DNA from: an uncultured Roseovarius sp.
GTDB lineage: Bacteria; Pseudomonadota; Alphaproteobacteria; Rhodobacterales; Rhodobacteraceae
Length of the DNA: 64,000 nt
Assembly: GCA_947503145.1 (NCBI GenBank)
Contig: CANNCP010000006.1
Span: 124,001-188,000 of the forward strand
Reading direction: 5' to 3'
Position 1 is the first letter of the stretch. Each line of letters begins with the position of its first letter. The position numbers and the translations under genes were made by a program. The notes beneath the pieces are model-generated. The model made no database searches. It had not been told where the DNA came from and saw only the letters and a program-made list of their open reading frames with translations. This document shows positions 1 through 9,176 of the stretch, piece after piece.

Positions 1-2
1 AT

Positions 3-50
3 GTTGCGGAGATCAAGAAAGCGGTTTTCAAACCAAAGCAGAGTGACTAA
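3..50 (+). CDS. C-terminal end of a CDS truncated by the window edge (...VAEIKKAVFKPKQSD*)
   Basis: Open frame from the left edge to TAA at 48-50; product not identifiable. Confidence 0.35.
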   Translation, partial: VAEIKKAVFKPKQSD

Positions 51-200
51 GCGTTCCTGCATCTGGTCAGGAACCCGACTTTGCGCGCAAGCGTCCGCGA
101 CACTTGACCGCTGCGTGCCCGTCAATGCCACATTGCGCAACAATGCCGATGCTGAATGCTGTAGAAAAGCGGCAAGTTTGCCAAAGAGGATGCAAGACAC

Positions 201-461
201 ATGAGCGACATTCAGAACAGGGTGATTGCCATTATCGCAGAGCAGGCCGTGCTGGAGCCCGCCGACATCACCATGTCGAGCACGCTCGAAGATCTCGGTA
301 TCGACAGTCTGGGCCTGGTCGAAAGCATATTCGCCATCGAGGAAGAGTTCGACATCAACGTGCCCTTCAATGCCAACGATCCACAAGAGAGCGATTTTGA
401 CATCTCCACAGTGGCGAGTATCGTCGCGGGTATCGGGAACCTGGTGAAAGAGCAGTCGTGA
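201..461 (+). CDS. Acyl carrier protein
   Basis: 86 aa with the phosphopantetheine motif LGIDSLGLVE; overlaps the downstream ketosynthase start by 4 nt. Confidence 0.9.
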   Translation: MSDIQNRVIAIIAEQAVLEPADITMSSTLEDLGIDSLGLVESIFAIEEEFDINVPFNANDPQESDFDISTVASIVAGIGNLVKEQS

Positions 462-1666
462 AACGGGTTGTCATTACCGGCGCAGGCACCATCAACTCTT
501 TGGGGCACGACGTGCCTGCCACACTGGAAGCAATGCGCGAGGGGCGCTGCGGGATCGGGCCGCTGGAATTTCGCGATGTGGAACGCTTGCAGATCCGCAT
601 CGGCGGACAGGTTCGCGGCTATGAGCCCGAGGCGCGCTTTAATCGTCAGCAGCTGTCGCTCTATGACCGGTTCACACAATTCACGCTGATTGCCGCACGC
701 GAAGCAATCGCGCAATCGGGGCTGGAGTTTTCGGGCGAACTGGCGGCGCGCGCAGGCGTGATCCTGGGCAATTCAGGCGGCGGCATGACCACGCTCGACG
801 AAAATTACCGCAGCGTCTACGAAGAGGGCAAGAATCGGGTGCATCCCTTTGTCGTGCCCAAGTTGATGAACAACGCTGCCGCCAGCCATGTGTCGATGGA
901 GTTCAACCTCAAGGGGCCAAGCTTTACCGTGTCGACCGCCTGTGCGTCGTCAAATCACGCGATGGCGCAGGCCTTTCAGATGGTACACGGGGGTGTCACA
1001 CCCGCAATGGTCACTGGCGGCTCAGAATCGATGCTGTGTTTTGGTGGGGTGAAGGCGTGGGAAGGGCTGCGCGTGATGTCCAAGGATGCCTGCCGCCCGT
1101 TTTCCGCGAACCGCAACGGTATGGTTCAGGGCGAGGGTGCCGGCGTCTTTGTCTTCGAGGAATTAGAGCACGCCAAAAAGCGCGGTGCCGAGATTCTGGC
1201 CGAGGTGATCGGCTATGCCATGACCTCGGACGCGGCTGATATCGTGATGCCGTCCAAGCAGGGGGCTTCGCGGGCGATCGCGGGTGCCATGCGGGACGCG
1301 CGGGTGAACCCCGAGGATGTGGGATACATCAATGCTCACGGCACCGGCACGGCGGCCAATGACAAGGTGGAAAGCGCGGCGGTGGCCGACGTGTTCGGCG
1401 CGCATGCGGACAAGCTGATGATTTCATCGACCAAATCCATGCATGGTCACCTGATTGGTGGCACCGGCGCGGTCGAACTGCTGGCCTGTATCATGGCGGT
1501 ACGTGACGGGGTGATCGCGCCGACCATCGGCTATGAAGAGCCAGACCCGGAATGCGCGCTGGATATCGTGCCCAACGTCGCGCGCGATTGCGCCGTCGAT
1601 GTGGCGCTGTCGAACGCTTTTTCCTTTGGCGGGCTCAACGCCGTGATCGCACTGCGCGGGGTCTGA
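458..1666 (+). CDS. Beta-ketoacyl-ACP synthase (KAS II/FabF-like)
   Basis: 402 aa; STACASSNHA active-site Cys, NAHGTGT and KSMHGHLIGGTG His motifs. Confidence 0.93.
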   Translation: MKRVVITGAGTINSLGHDVPATLEAMREGRCGIGPLEFRDVERLQIRIGGQVRGYEPEARFNRQQLSLYDRFTQFTLIAAREAIAQSGLEFSGELAARAGVILGNSGGGMTTLDENYRSVYEEGKNRVHPFVVPKLMNNAAASHVSMEFNLKGPSFTVSTACASSNHAMAQAFQMVHGGVTPAMVTGGSESMLCFGGVKAWEGLRVMSKDACRPFSANRNGMVQGEGAGVFVFEELEHAKKRGAEILAEVIGYAMTSDAADIVMPSKQGASRAIAGAMRDARVNPEDVGYINAHGTGTAANDKVESAAVADVFGAHADKLMISSTKSMHGHLIGGTGAVELLACIMAVRDGVIAPTIGYEEPDPECALDIVPNVARDCAVDVALSNAFSFGGLNAVIALRGV

Positions 1667-1714
1667 CCCGGCAGGCGGGCGCAAGGAGAGGCTAAGCTTG
1701 TGAAAGATATGTGT

Positions 1715-1752
1715 TCGCAGCCCGGCCCTGAAATACCGGGGCCGGGCTGCGA
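1715..1752. terminator. 14-bp GC-rich hairpin between convergent genes
   Basis: TCGCAGCCCGGCCC / GGGCCGGGCTGCGA, 10-nt loop; no strong T-run. Confidence 0.5.
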
Positions 1753-1776
1753 ATCTATGTTCTTCAGTCGAGCAGG

Positions 1777-2403
1777 TTACTCGCCAGCCGAAGAAACTGC
1801 GTCAAACCCCTTGGTGAACCCGTTCAGCGACACATTGATACGCACCGTCTGATCCGGCGCCTGAGCTGGCACCAGTGTCAGGGTCGCTTTCGCGCCGCGC
1901 TTGAACGCTGCGATATCCTCTTGGGTAAAGCCGATCTGGGCAATGCAGCCCGACTCGGTGCAAACCCGATAGGGATAGCTCTTGGGGTTACCGCTATCGA
2001 CCGAGATTTTCAGCTCTTCGGTCAGCAAGGTAAAAAGCGGAACGATGATCGTGCCGCCCGCGACCGCTGCGCCTTGGTCTTCGATCTCAAAAATGCTGAA
2101 CTCGGCGACGGGGTTGCCCTGCTCTTCGGTCAGCAGCTGATAGAGCTGACAAGGGTCATTGCCCTCTTGCGCGCGGAAGCAGCGAAGACTCCAGTCACCA
2201 AAAGTCTCCTTGGTGTAGGTCGGGTTTTCGTCTTCGGTGACCTCGCGGCCGGTGGAGAATACAGAGCTGCCCTCGGTTGGGGCTTCGTCAGCTGCAGCCT
2301 CAGGCGGCTCTGACGTTTCGGGCGTGGTGGCCTCCTGGGCCAGCGCCGCGTGCCCGAGGGTGAAGGCCAAGGCAAAGGATAATGTGGTGAGTAATCTGGG
2401 CAT
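1777..2403 (-). CDS. Invasion-associated locus B (IalB) family protein
   Basis: Signal peptide; FGDWSLRCF...C.L.Q and CTESGCIAQ pattern typical of IalB; alternative start at 2421. Confidence 0.85.
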   Translation of the reverse strand: MPRLLTTLSFALAFTLGHAALAQEATTPETSEPPEAAADEAPTEGSSVFSTGREVTEDENPTYTKETFGDWSLRCFRAQEGNDPCQLYQLLTEEQGNPVAEFSIFEIEDQGAAVAGGTIIVPLFTLLTEELKISVDSGNPKSYPYRVCTESGCIAQIGFTQEDIAAFKRGAKATLTLVPAQAPDQTVRINVSLNGFTKGFDAVSSAGE

Positions 2404-2583
2404 ATCGTTCCCGTCTATCATGTAAAGTCAGAGGCGATCTAACATGTCGTGCCGCCACTGTCAGTGAATAAATCGCAGACAGCGTAACGCTGCAAGGTGG
2501 AATTCCGCAGCTGGGCTGGCGCAGACCGAAATGGGCAGGGATGCGCCGGGCCGGGCCGGTGCGGATGACAACAGAGATCACAT

Positions 2584-2609
2584 AAAAGAAAGGGGCCAAA
2601 GTGGCCCCT
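2584..2609 (-). terminator. Intrinsic terminator, minus strand
   Basis: Minus strand AGGGGCCA-CTT-TGGCCCCT followed by TTCTTTT. Confidence 0.7.
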
Positions 2610-2651
2610 CTCCATGTCTTCTCCCTGCCGGACTCGGCCGACCTCATATGG
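2584..2651 (-). ncRNA. Candidate small RNA or 5' leader upstream of ialB
   Basis: Minus-strand TTGACG (2686-2681), 17-nt spacer, TAGCGT (2663-2658), then an intrinsic terminator; no convincing CDS between. Confidence 0.45.
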
Positions 2652-2712
2652 GACCAAACGCTAGGACAGATCGAAAAACACGTCAACAGTCAAAATAAGG
2701 CGGCTTTGCTGC

Positions 2713-2797
2713 AGAAAAAGGGCCGCACCCGAAGGCGCGGCCAGTCTGACAGGGAGGAAATCACCCCAGGCCACCAAGAGGACATGTGGCGCTGGGG
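2713..2797 (-). ncRNA. Candidate ~85-nt trans-acting small RNA
   Basis: Minus strand: TATAAA (2807-2802), hairpin CCCCAG-C-GCCAC...GTGGC-CTGGGG, single-stranded TTTCCTCCCTG, then terminator GGCCGCGCCTTCGGGTGCGGCC-CTTTTT; -35 is weak. Confidence 0.5.
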
Positions 2798-2831
2798 CCG
2801 TTTTATACTGGCGGGCATTGGTTAAATTAGT

Positions 2832-4415
2832 ATGGTCAACCCGCACAATCGGACGCAGTCAAGGGGCAGAGTATTGAAAAACAATATCTTTATCGGCGGC
2901 GGTGGGCCGGATTACGGCGAAAAGCAGGGGTTGCGCCTGGACTATGCCAACCGTCACGGGCTGATCGCAGGCGCCACCGGCACCGGCAAGACGGTGACGC
3001 TGCAGATCCTGGCCGAGGGGTTTTCGGCAGCGGGCGTTCCGGTTTTCCTGTCAGACGTAAAGGGTGATCTGTCGGGACTGGCCGAAGCAGGCAATGCTGA
3101 TTTCAAACTGCACGAGGCGTTCGCCAGCCGTGCCGCCACGATCGGTTTTACCGATTATCGTTACGAGGCATTTCCCGTCACCTTCTGGGATCTGTTCGGC
3201 CAGCAGGGCCACCCGGTGCGCACCACCGTGGCCGAGATGGGACCGTTGCTGCTGAGTCGGTTGATGAACCTGACCGAAGCGCAGGAAGGCATCATGAACA
3301 TCGCCTTTCGCGTCTCTGACGAAGAGGGCATGCCGCTGCTTGACCTGAAGGACCTGCAGGCGCTGCTGGTCTGGGTCGGCGAAAACCGCGATTCCCTGTC
3401 GCTGCGCTATGGCAATGTCTCGCCGCAATCGGTGGGCGCAATCCAACGCCAGTTGATGGTGTTGGAAAATCAAGGCGGCGCGGCGCTTTTTGGCGAACCG
3501 GCGCTGGATCTGGCCGATCTGATGCAGTCCGATCCGGACGGGCGAGGGCGGATTAATATTCTGGCCTCCGACAAGCTGATGAGCGCGCCGCGCCTCTATG
3601 CCACTTTTCTGCTGTGGCTGTTGTCCGAACTCTTTGAGACGCTGCCAGAGGTGGGCGACCCGGACAAACCCAAGCTGGTCTTTTTCTTTGACGAGGCACA
3701 TCTGTTGTTTGACGATGCACCCAAGGCGCTGGTGGATAAGGTCGAACAGGTCGCGCGCCTGATCCGCTCCAAGGGGGTCGGCGTCTATTTCATCACCCAG
3801 AACCCCGATGACGTTCCTCAGGACATCCTCGGGCAATTGGGCAACCGTGTGCAGCATGCGCTGCGGGCCTTTACTGCGCGCGACCGCAAGGCGCTGAACC
3901 GCGCCGCCGAGACCTACCGGCCCAATTCCCGGTTCAGCACCGTTGATGCGATCCGCGATGTGGGCGTGGGGGAGGCCGTGACCTCGATGCTGGAGAAGAA
4001 GGGTGCGCCGGGTATCGTCGAGCGCACGCTGATCCGGCCCCCATCATCGAAGCTTGGCCCGATTGATCCGGCGCAACGCAAGCGCGTCATTGCGGCATCG
4101 CCCATCGCGGGCAAATACGAGACGCTGATCGACCGCCGCTCTGCTTATGAGATTCTCAAGAGCCGGGCAGAGGCTGCCGCGCAAGAGGCCCAAACCGCCG
4201 AAGATCAGTCAGAGGAGCAAAGCACGGCGGAACGCGAATTCAACGCCGGACGGCGCTATTCGGGCAAACGCGTCAGCCGCTCGTCTTCGCGCGATGAGGG
4301 GTTTGGTACGCAGTTCGGCAAGGCCATCAGCGGTGCCGTGATCAAGGAGATGAAGGGCACGACCGGGCGGCGGATCGTACGCGGTATCCTGGGCGGATTA
4401 TTCAAGGGGCGCTGA
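2832..4415 (+). CDS. HerA-like helicase, DUF853 family
   Basis: 527 aa; Walker A GATGTGKT, Walker B VFFFDEAHLLF, C-terminal IVRGILGGLFKGR. Confidence 0.88.
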   Translation: MVNPHNRTQSRGRVLKNNIFIGGGGPDYGEKQGLRLDYANRHGLIAGATGTGKTVTLQILAEGFSAAGVPVFLSDVKGDLSGLAEAGNADFKLHEAFASRAATIGFTDYRYEAFPVTFWDLFGQQGHPVRTTVAEMGPLLLSRLMNLTEAQEGIMNIAFRVSDEEGMPLLDLKDLQALLVWVGENRDSLSLRYGNVSPQSVGAIQRQLMVLENQGGAALFGEPALDLADLMQSDPDGRGRINILASDKLMSAPRLYATFLLWLLSELFETLPEVGDPDKPKLVFFFDEAHLLFDDAPKALVDKVEQVARLIRSKGVGVYFITQNPDDVPQDILGQLGNRVQHALRAFTARDRKALNRAAETYRPNSRFSTVDAIRDVGVGEAVTSMLEKKGAPGIVERTLIRPPSSKLGPIDPAQRKRVIAASPIAGKYETLIDRRSAYEILKSRAEAAAQEAQTAEDQSEEQSTAEREFNAGRRYSGKRVSRSSSRDEGFGTQFGKAISGAVIKEMKGTTGRRIVRGILGGLFKGR

Positions 4416-4462
4416 CGGCGGGCCGTCCCGTGATGCGCGTGTAATCCGGTTCAAAAGCAAAA

Positions 4463-4566
4463 GCATTCCGCCTTGGACCGAGGCAATCAGGTAAGGTGGA
4501 ATGCGTGCAACGCTGATATGTATCGCTACATTCCGCGAAAAGCCGTGATTCAGGTTTTTCGCGGAA
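4463..4566. repeat. Intergenic stem-loop repeat, two hairpins (elements A1, A2)
   Basis: GCATTCCGCCTT (4463-4474)/AAGGTGGAATGC (4493-4504); TTCCGCGAAAA (4531-4541)/TTTTCGCGGAA (4556-4566). Confidence 0.75.
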
Positions 4567-4584
4567 CGCCTCAGGGCAGGGCGC

Positions 4585-4806
4585 TCAGCCGCCCGCACCC
4601 ATCGCGGCCCCCAGAATCAATGCGACCGTCAGCAGCGCCAGCATCCCATGCATGTCCTCATTGCTGTTCTGAACCGCGTCGGCGGCCACCACCCGGGATT
4701 CCACAACCGGATCGGCAAGGCTGCCGGAGACAGCCGGAGAGGCGGCAAGCGCCAGCAAACAGCCCGATGCAAGAATAAGATTTTTCACAATAGCCCATCC
4801 CACCAT
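4585..4806 (-). CDS. Small hypothetical protein with N-terminal signal and C-terminal hydrophobic segment
   Basis: 73 aa ORF MVGWAIVKNLILASGCLLALAASPAVSG...LALLTVALILGAAMGAGG; start uncertain. Confidence 0.5.
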   Translation of the reverse strand: MVGWAIVKNLILASGCLLALAASPAVSGSLADPVVESRVVAADAVQNSNEDMHGMLALLTVALILGAAMGAGG

Positions 4807-4923
4807 TAGAAATCCATATCGCGATACTACCCATACACCTGCCGTAACGTCAACGGATGGCTAGCTATTCCGGGGCATTGCCGATAATCTGTTTCCAGAG
4901 CAGAAACAATAGAGGTACAGGCA

Positions 4924-5406
4924 ATGACTACCCACGAAAAATCGACCGACGATGGCGCAGCAGGCGTGAAGGCACCGTCCCGCTCCAAGAATCCGAAACC
5001 GCCCGCCAAGACACGGTTGAACCCCGGTGTGCCCAAGCCGCCCAGCGCAAAGACGACCAAGCGCATACCGGCCACGGAAGCTGTCGCTGCGGCACCCGAA
5101 GCCGTGTCGGCTGTGCCTGCAGCGGACCTTGAGATGAAAAAGCAGGAACTGCTGACCAGGGTCGTTGAACGCTCTGAAATCAAAAAGAAATACGCAAAAC
5201 CGGTCGTAGAGGCGATGATTGCCGTTCTCGGCGAGGCGCTGGCCGAAGGGCGCGGACTCAACCTGCCACCGCTGGGCAAGCTCAAGCTCAACCGGGTCAA
5301 GGAAACGCCTGCGGCGCGGATCATTGTCGCCAAGATTCGCCAGAATAAACCGAATGTGGCCGACGCATCCGATGTGAAAGAGAGTATTGCAGACGCCACC
5401 GAGTGA
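4924..5406 (+). CDS. HU/IHF-like DNA-binding protein with an N-terminal Pro/Ala/Lys-rich extension
   Basis: C-terminal ~90 aa with HU-like KKQELLTRVVERSEIKKKYAKPVVEAMIAVLGEAL..LPPLGKLKLNR. Confidence 0.8.
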   Translation: MTTHEKSTDDGAAGVKAPSRSKNPKPPAKTRLNPGVPKPPSAKTTKRIPATEAVAAAPEAVSAVPAADLEMKKQELLTRVVERSEIKKKYAKPVVEAMIAVLGEALAEGRGLNLPPLGKLKLNRVKETPAARIIVAKIRQNKPNVADASDVKESIADATE

Positions 5407-5424
5407 CGCTAGAAAGCGCCCGGC

Positions 5425-5499
5425 GGGTGATTAGCTCAGTGGTAGAGCGCTTCGTTCACATCGAAGATGTCAGGAGTTCAAATCTCTTATCACCCACCA
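5425..5499 (+). tRNA. tRNA-Val (CAC), CCA encoded
   Basis: Cloverleaf GGGTGAT...AGCTCAGTGGTAGAGC...CTTCG-TTCACAT-CGAAG...AGGAG-TTCAAAT-CTCTT-ATCACCC-ACCA. Confidence 0.93.
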
Positions 5500-5593
5500 A
5501 AGACGCTTTGCAGATATGCCCGGAGTGTCCTTGAACGTGCCTATCTTCGCGATGGGTCACAGTTCGTTTCAATCACCACGAAGGTGCTGACTC

Positions 5594-6163
5594 TTGTCTG
5601 ATTACCCCGACATCTGGTTTCTGCGGCATGGCGAAACGGTGTGGAATCGCGAGGGGCGCATTCAAGGACACCGCGATTCCGATCTGACGGCGCGGGGGCG
5701 CGCGCAGGCGGCGCAACAGGCCGTGCTTGTCGCGCCGGTCGTGCCGCGCGTTTTGGCGGCTGGCGGGGCAATTCACGTCTCGCCGCTGGGACGTGCACGG
5801 GCGACGGCCGAGATTGCCATGCCAGGAATGACTTTTGAAATTGATCCGGACCTGGCCGAGGTAAGGACCGGCGCCTGGGAAGGCTGCCTGAAAGCGGACC
5901 TGCCGCAAGCCGGGACCGATCTGGACATCTATGCCGCCGCGCCGGACGGCGAGGGATTCGATATTCTCGAAGCGCGGGTGCGCCGGTTTCTGGACGGGCT
6001 GAATGCGCCTGCCATTGTCGTCTCTCACGGGCTTCTGGGGCAGGTAATGCGGGGGCTGATCTGCGGTCTTGACCGTGCCGCAATGGCCAGACTTCCAAAT
6101 CGCCAGGGATGCGTGTTCCTGTTGCGCGGAGGCAAAGAGACGCTGCTGGAAGCAAAGACGTAG
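5594..6163 (+). CDS. Histidine phosphatase family protein (phosphoglycerate mutase-like)
   Basis: RHGETVWN motif; TTG start. Confidence 0.9.
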   Translation: MSDYPDIWFLRHGETVWNREGRIQGHRDSDLTARGRAQAAQQAVLVAPVVPRVLAAGGAIHVSPLGRARATAEIAMPGMTFEIDPDLAEVRTGAWEGCLKADLPQAGTDLDIYAAAPDGEGFDILEARVRRFLDGLNAPAIVVSHGLLGQVMRGLICGLDRAAMARLPNRQGCVFLLRGGKETLLEAKT

Positions 6164-6246
6164 GGCCGCGCGCCAGCCAGACAATTCCGGGAAAGGCACG
6201 CACCCTCTTGCGCGACTTTGCGCACCCGGTTAAGAGGCGCATGGCA

Positions 6247-6322
<76 letters not shown>

Positions 6323-6545
6323 TACAACCCCTTGCGCGGCAAGAGGCCCCGTTCCCCCAGAAAACACCCACAACCAGTAACGAGCGGGTCAGCCGACTCC
6401 GATCGGTTTTCTGCGTTCTGCGGGCAATATCGCGCGGCACCGACGCAATACCGACATTTTCCCGTTGCGATGCCAACCTCTGTGCTTGACGGCGCAGCGC
6501 ACCCCTACTAAACCCTGCTGACGCTCTGATCAGAGCGTGCAGTGG

Positions 6546-6622
6546 GCGGTTGTAGCTCAGTTGGTTAGAGTACCGGCCTGTCACGCCGGGGGTCGCGGGT
6601 TCGAGTCCCGTCAACCGCGCCA
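6546..6622 (+). tRNA. tRNA-Asp (GUC), copy 1, CCA encoded
   Basis: GCGGTTG...CCGGC-CTGTCAC-GCCGG...CAACCGC-GCCA. Confidence 0.96.
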
Positions 6623-6771
6623 CCGCTGCATTTTCAGGCGTTCGAATGCTTGCCCCAGCGGCAATGCACGCCGCGCCAGACGCACCATCCGAAAATAGCG
6701 CGACGACATGGGTGTTTCTGCACTTTGGGGCATTGACTGGCCCGCGCGCTTGGCCTAATCCCCCCTCACGC

Positions 6772-6848
6772 GCGGTTGTAGCTCAGTTGGTTAGAGTACC
6801 GGCCTGTCACGCCGGGGGTCGCGGGTTCGAGTCCCGTCAACCGCGCCA
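6772..6848 (+). tRNA. tRNA-Asp (GUC), copy 2, CCA encoded
   Basis: All 77 nt identical to copy 1. Confidence 0.96.
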
Positions 6849-6876
6849 CTATCCCCACTCTCGTCCCGAACAAACC

Positions 6877-7059
6877 TCAGGGTTTATAGCCGCGATGCAC
6901 ATCGCGGTCCGGTGTAAGCGCCTCTGGCCAGCCGTAGAAATGCTCGAACGCGGCCAGCGCGAGACATACAACGACGATTGCCAGGACGAACATGACCTTG
7001 CGGGCACTGGGCGGGTTCTGCGCCCAGCGGGCCATCTTGAGCAGCCAGCGGGTATTCAT
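6877..7059 (-). CDS. Small single-TM hypothetical protein (60 aa)
   Basis: MNTRWLLKMARWAQNPPSARKVMFVLAIVVVCLALAAFEHFYGWPEALTPDRDVHRGYKP; starts just downstream of hpt on the same strand. Confidence 0.7.
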   Translation of the reverse strand: MNTRWLLKMARWAQNPPSARKVMFVLAIVVVCLALAAFEHFYGWPEALTPDRDVHRGYKP

Positions 7060-7069
7060 GACGAGGGAA

Positions 7070-7612
7070 TCACGATTCCGTAAACCGCACCTTGCCGATA
7101 TAGGGCAGGTTGCGGTTGCGCTGTGCGTAATCGATGCCGTAGCCGACAACGAATTCATCGGGGATCTCGAAGCCGATCCAGTCCGCCTTGATATCGGCCT
7201 CGCGGCGCGAAGGCTTGTCGAGCAGCGCAATGGTGCGCAGCTTGCGTGGTTTGCGACTGTTCAGGAGGGTCAGCACATGGGCAAGCGTATGACCGGTATC
7301 CACGATGTCCTCGACGACCAGCACATCGCGCCCTTCGATGTTGCCGCGCAGGTCCTTGAGGATGCGGACTTCGCGGCTGCTCTGCATCGCGTTGCCATAT
7401 GAGGAGGTTTCGACAAAGTCGACCTCGACCGGTAGCGGCAATTCGCGCACCAGATCGGCGATGAACACGAAGGAGCCGCGCAGAAGGCCGACGACGATCA
7501 GTTTTTCGGTTCCTGCGAATTCGGCCCTGATATCTTCGGCCAACGCCTCGATCCGCGCGGCGATCGACTTGGCGGAAATCATCTGTTCGATCACGTAAGG
7601 TTTGTCGCTCAT
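7070..7612 (-). CDS. hpt: Hypoxanthine phosphoribosyltransferase
   Basis: [15 protein letters not shown] motif; GLLRGSFVF; 180 aa. Confidence 0.93.
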   Translation of the reverse strand: MSDKPYVIEQMISAKSIAARIEALAEDIRAEFAGTEKLIVVGLLRGSFVFIADLVRELPLPVEVDFVETSSYGNAMQSSREVRILKDLRGNIEGRDVLVVEDIVDTGHTLAHVLTLLNSRKPRKLRTIALLDKPSRREADIKADWIGFEIPDEFVVGYGIDYAQRNRNLPYIGKVRFTES

Positions 7613-7683
7613 GGCACCCCCTTGAAGTTTTTTGCCCAGTCTAAGACAACGACACCTCCTGTCACGCGAAAACCGAGGCTCAT

Positions 7684-8130
7684 TTGACCAGTTATTCCGA
7701 AATCCGCCAGCTGCCCTACACGGCAAAGCAGATGTATGATCTGGTCGCCGATGTCGCGCGGTATCCGGAGTTTCTGCCATGGACCGCCGCCGCACGGGTG
7801 CGATCGGTCGTACCGCAGGACGACGGTAGCGAGGTGATGACCGCCGATCTGGTCGTCAGTTTCAAGGTGTTCCGCGAGCGGTTCACCAGCCGCGTCGTGT
7901 TGCGCCCCGAGGGCCGGGCGATCGAGACCGAATATCTCGACGGGCCGTTCAAATATATGATCTCGGAATGGGGGTTTACCGATACGGATGCGGGCTGTGA
8001 CGTGTCGTTCAAGGTCGATTTCGAGTTTCGCAACCTGTTGCTGCAAAAGGCGGGCGGGTTGTTCTTTTACGAGGCGATGCAGCGGATCGTGCGCGCGTTC
8101 GAATCGCGCGCAGCTGACCTTTACGGCTGA
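7684..8130 (+). CDS. Coq10/RatA-type START-domain protein
   Basis: [24 protein letters not shown]...[12 protein letters not shown]; 148 aa. Confidence 0.9.
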   Translation: MTSYSEIRQLPYTAKQMYDLVADVARYPEFLPWTAAARVRSVVPQDDGSEVMTADLVVSFKVFRERFTSRVVLRPEGRAIETEYLDGPFKYMISEWGFTDTDAGCDVSFKVDFEFRNLLLQKAGGLFFYEAMQRIVRAFESRAADLYG

Positions 8131-8214
8131 TCCGGCGCGCCGCTTTTCGGCCCTTGCGGGCGCCCTCGCGTCAACCACGCCCGGCAATGATATCCCGCCC
8201 GAACCGTAGTGCTT

Positions 8215-8682
8215 TCAGGACATTGCGCGCAGCAGAATGGCGAGCGCATGGGCACATGCGGCCTGCCGCACGGCGGCGCGGCCAAGCGGGCCGAACTCCT
8301 GTGTTTCGGTGCTCACCGGGCGCCCGCTACGTGCCAGACCAAAGCAGACCCGGCCTTCGGGCTTGTGCTCGGACCCGCCGGGGCCGGCGATGCCGGTGAC
8401 CGAAACGGCCAGTTCGGCGTGGGCATGTGCCAGCGCGCCTGCGGCCATTTCGGCGGCGACCTCTTCGGACACCGCGCCGAAGTGGTTCAATGTCTCGGGA
8501 GATACGCCTAACATCTCTATTTTCGCGTTATTTGAATAGGTTACAAAGCCTCGTTCAACCACACCCGAGCTGCCCGGCACGTCCGTGAGCGCCGCGGCAA
8601 CCATGCCGCCCGTGCAGCTCTCGGCGGTGGCGATCCGCAGGTCCGCGGCGCGCGCCGCATCGAGAACCGCCGAGGCGCTCAC
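8215..8682 (-). CDS. CinA family protein (nicotinamide-nucleotide amidohydrolase, PncC-like)
   Basis: ESCTGGMVAAALTDVPGSSGVVERGFVTYSNNAK; GIAGPGG. Confidence 0.93.
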   Translation of the reverse strand: MSASAVLDAARAADLRIATAESCTGGMVAAALTDVPGSSGVVERGFVTYSNNAKIEMLGVSPETLNHFGAVSEEVAAEMAAGALAHAHAELAVSVTGIAGPGGSEHKPEGRVCFGLARSGRPVSTETQEFGPLGRAAVRQAACAHALAILLRAMS

Positions 8683-9176
8683 AGCCCCAGTACGCCGTGG
8701 CTGAGGCCGGCAAAGATCACAACGCCGAGTGCCGCCAGGGCGCCTGCGATGACATCATCGAGCATCACGCCCAGCGGGTCGCCACGTCGGTCGGCCCAGC
8801 CGACCGGGCCCGGCTTGGCAATGTCGAACAGGCGGAAGAGCAAGAAAGCCGCCACCCAGCCGGGCCAGAGTGCGGTGATCGCCGCACCCATGTGCCAAGC
8901 CCCGAAAGAGAGCGGCAACAGGGCAATCCACTGGCCCACCACCTCATCAATCACCACCTCGGAAGGATCGTGGTCTTCGCGCCCGCGCGTGACCTGAGCA
9001 GTGGCCCACAATCCCTTGATAAATCCGGCAATGATAGCGATAATCAGGAGCCACGGGCCACCAATGACATGGATCAGCCAGGCCATGGGAAGGGCGATGA
9101 GCGACCCCCAGGTGCCAGGCGCGGGACGCAGATGACCGACGCCGCCGACCGTAGCGATGAGGGCTGCGATTTTCAT
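8679..9176 (-). CDS. pgpA: Phosphatidylglycerophosphatase A
   Basis: [27 protein letters not shown]. Confidence 0.92.
   Translation of the reverse strand: MKIAALIATVGGVGHLRPAPGTWGSLIALPMAWLIHVIGGPWLLIIAIIAGFIKGLWATAQVTRGREDHDPSEVVIDEVVGQWIALLPLSFGAWHMGAAITALWPGWVAAFLLFRLFDIAKPGPVGWADRRGDPLGVMLDDVIAGALAALGVVIFAGLSHGVLGL

Noticed and set aside
2300-2686. 128-aa minus ORF upstream of and overlapping ialB
   Set aside because: Runs through a strong minus-strand terminator and overlaps ialB in another frame; no motif
6646-7083. 145-aa plus ORF containing AVVAQLVRVPACHAGGRGFESRQPRH
   Set aside because: Sense translation of the second tRNA-Asp plus antisense of the small membrane protein gene; spurious
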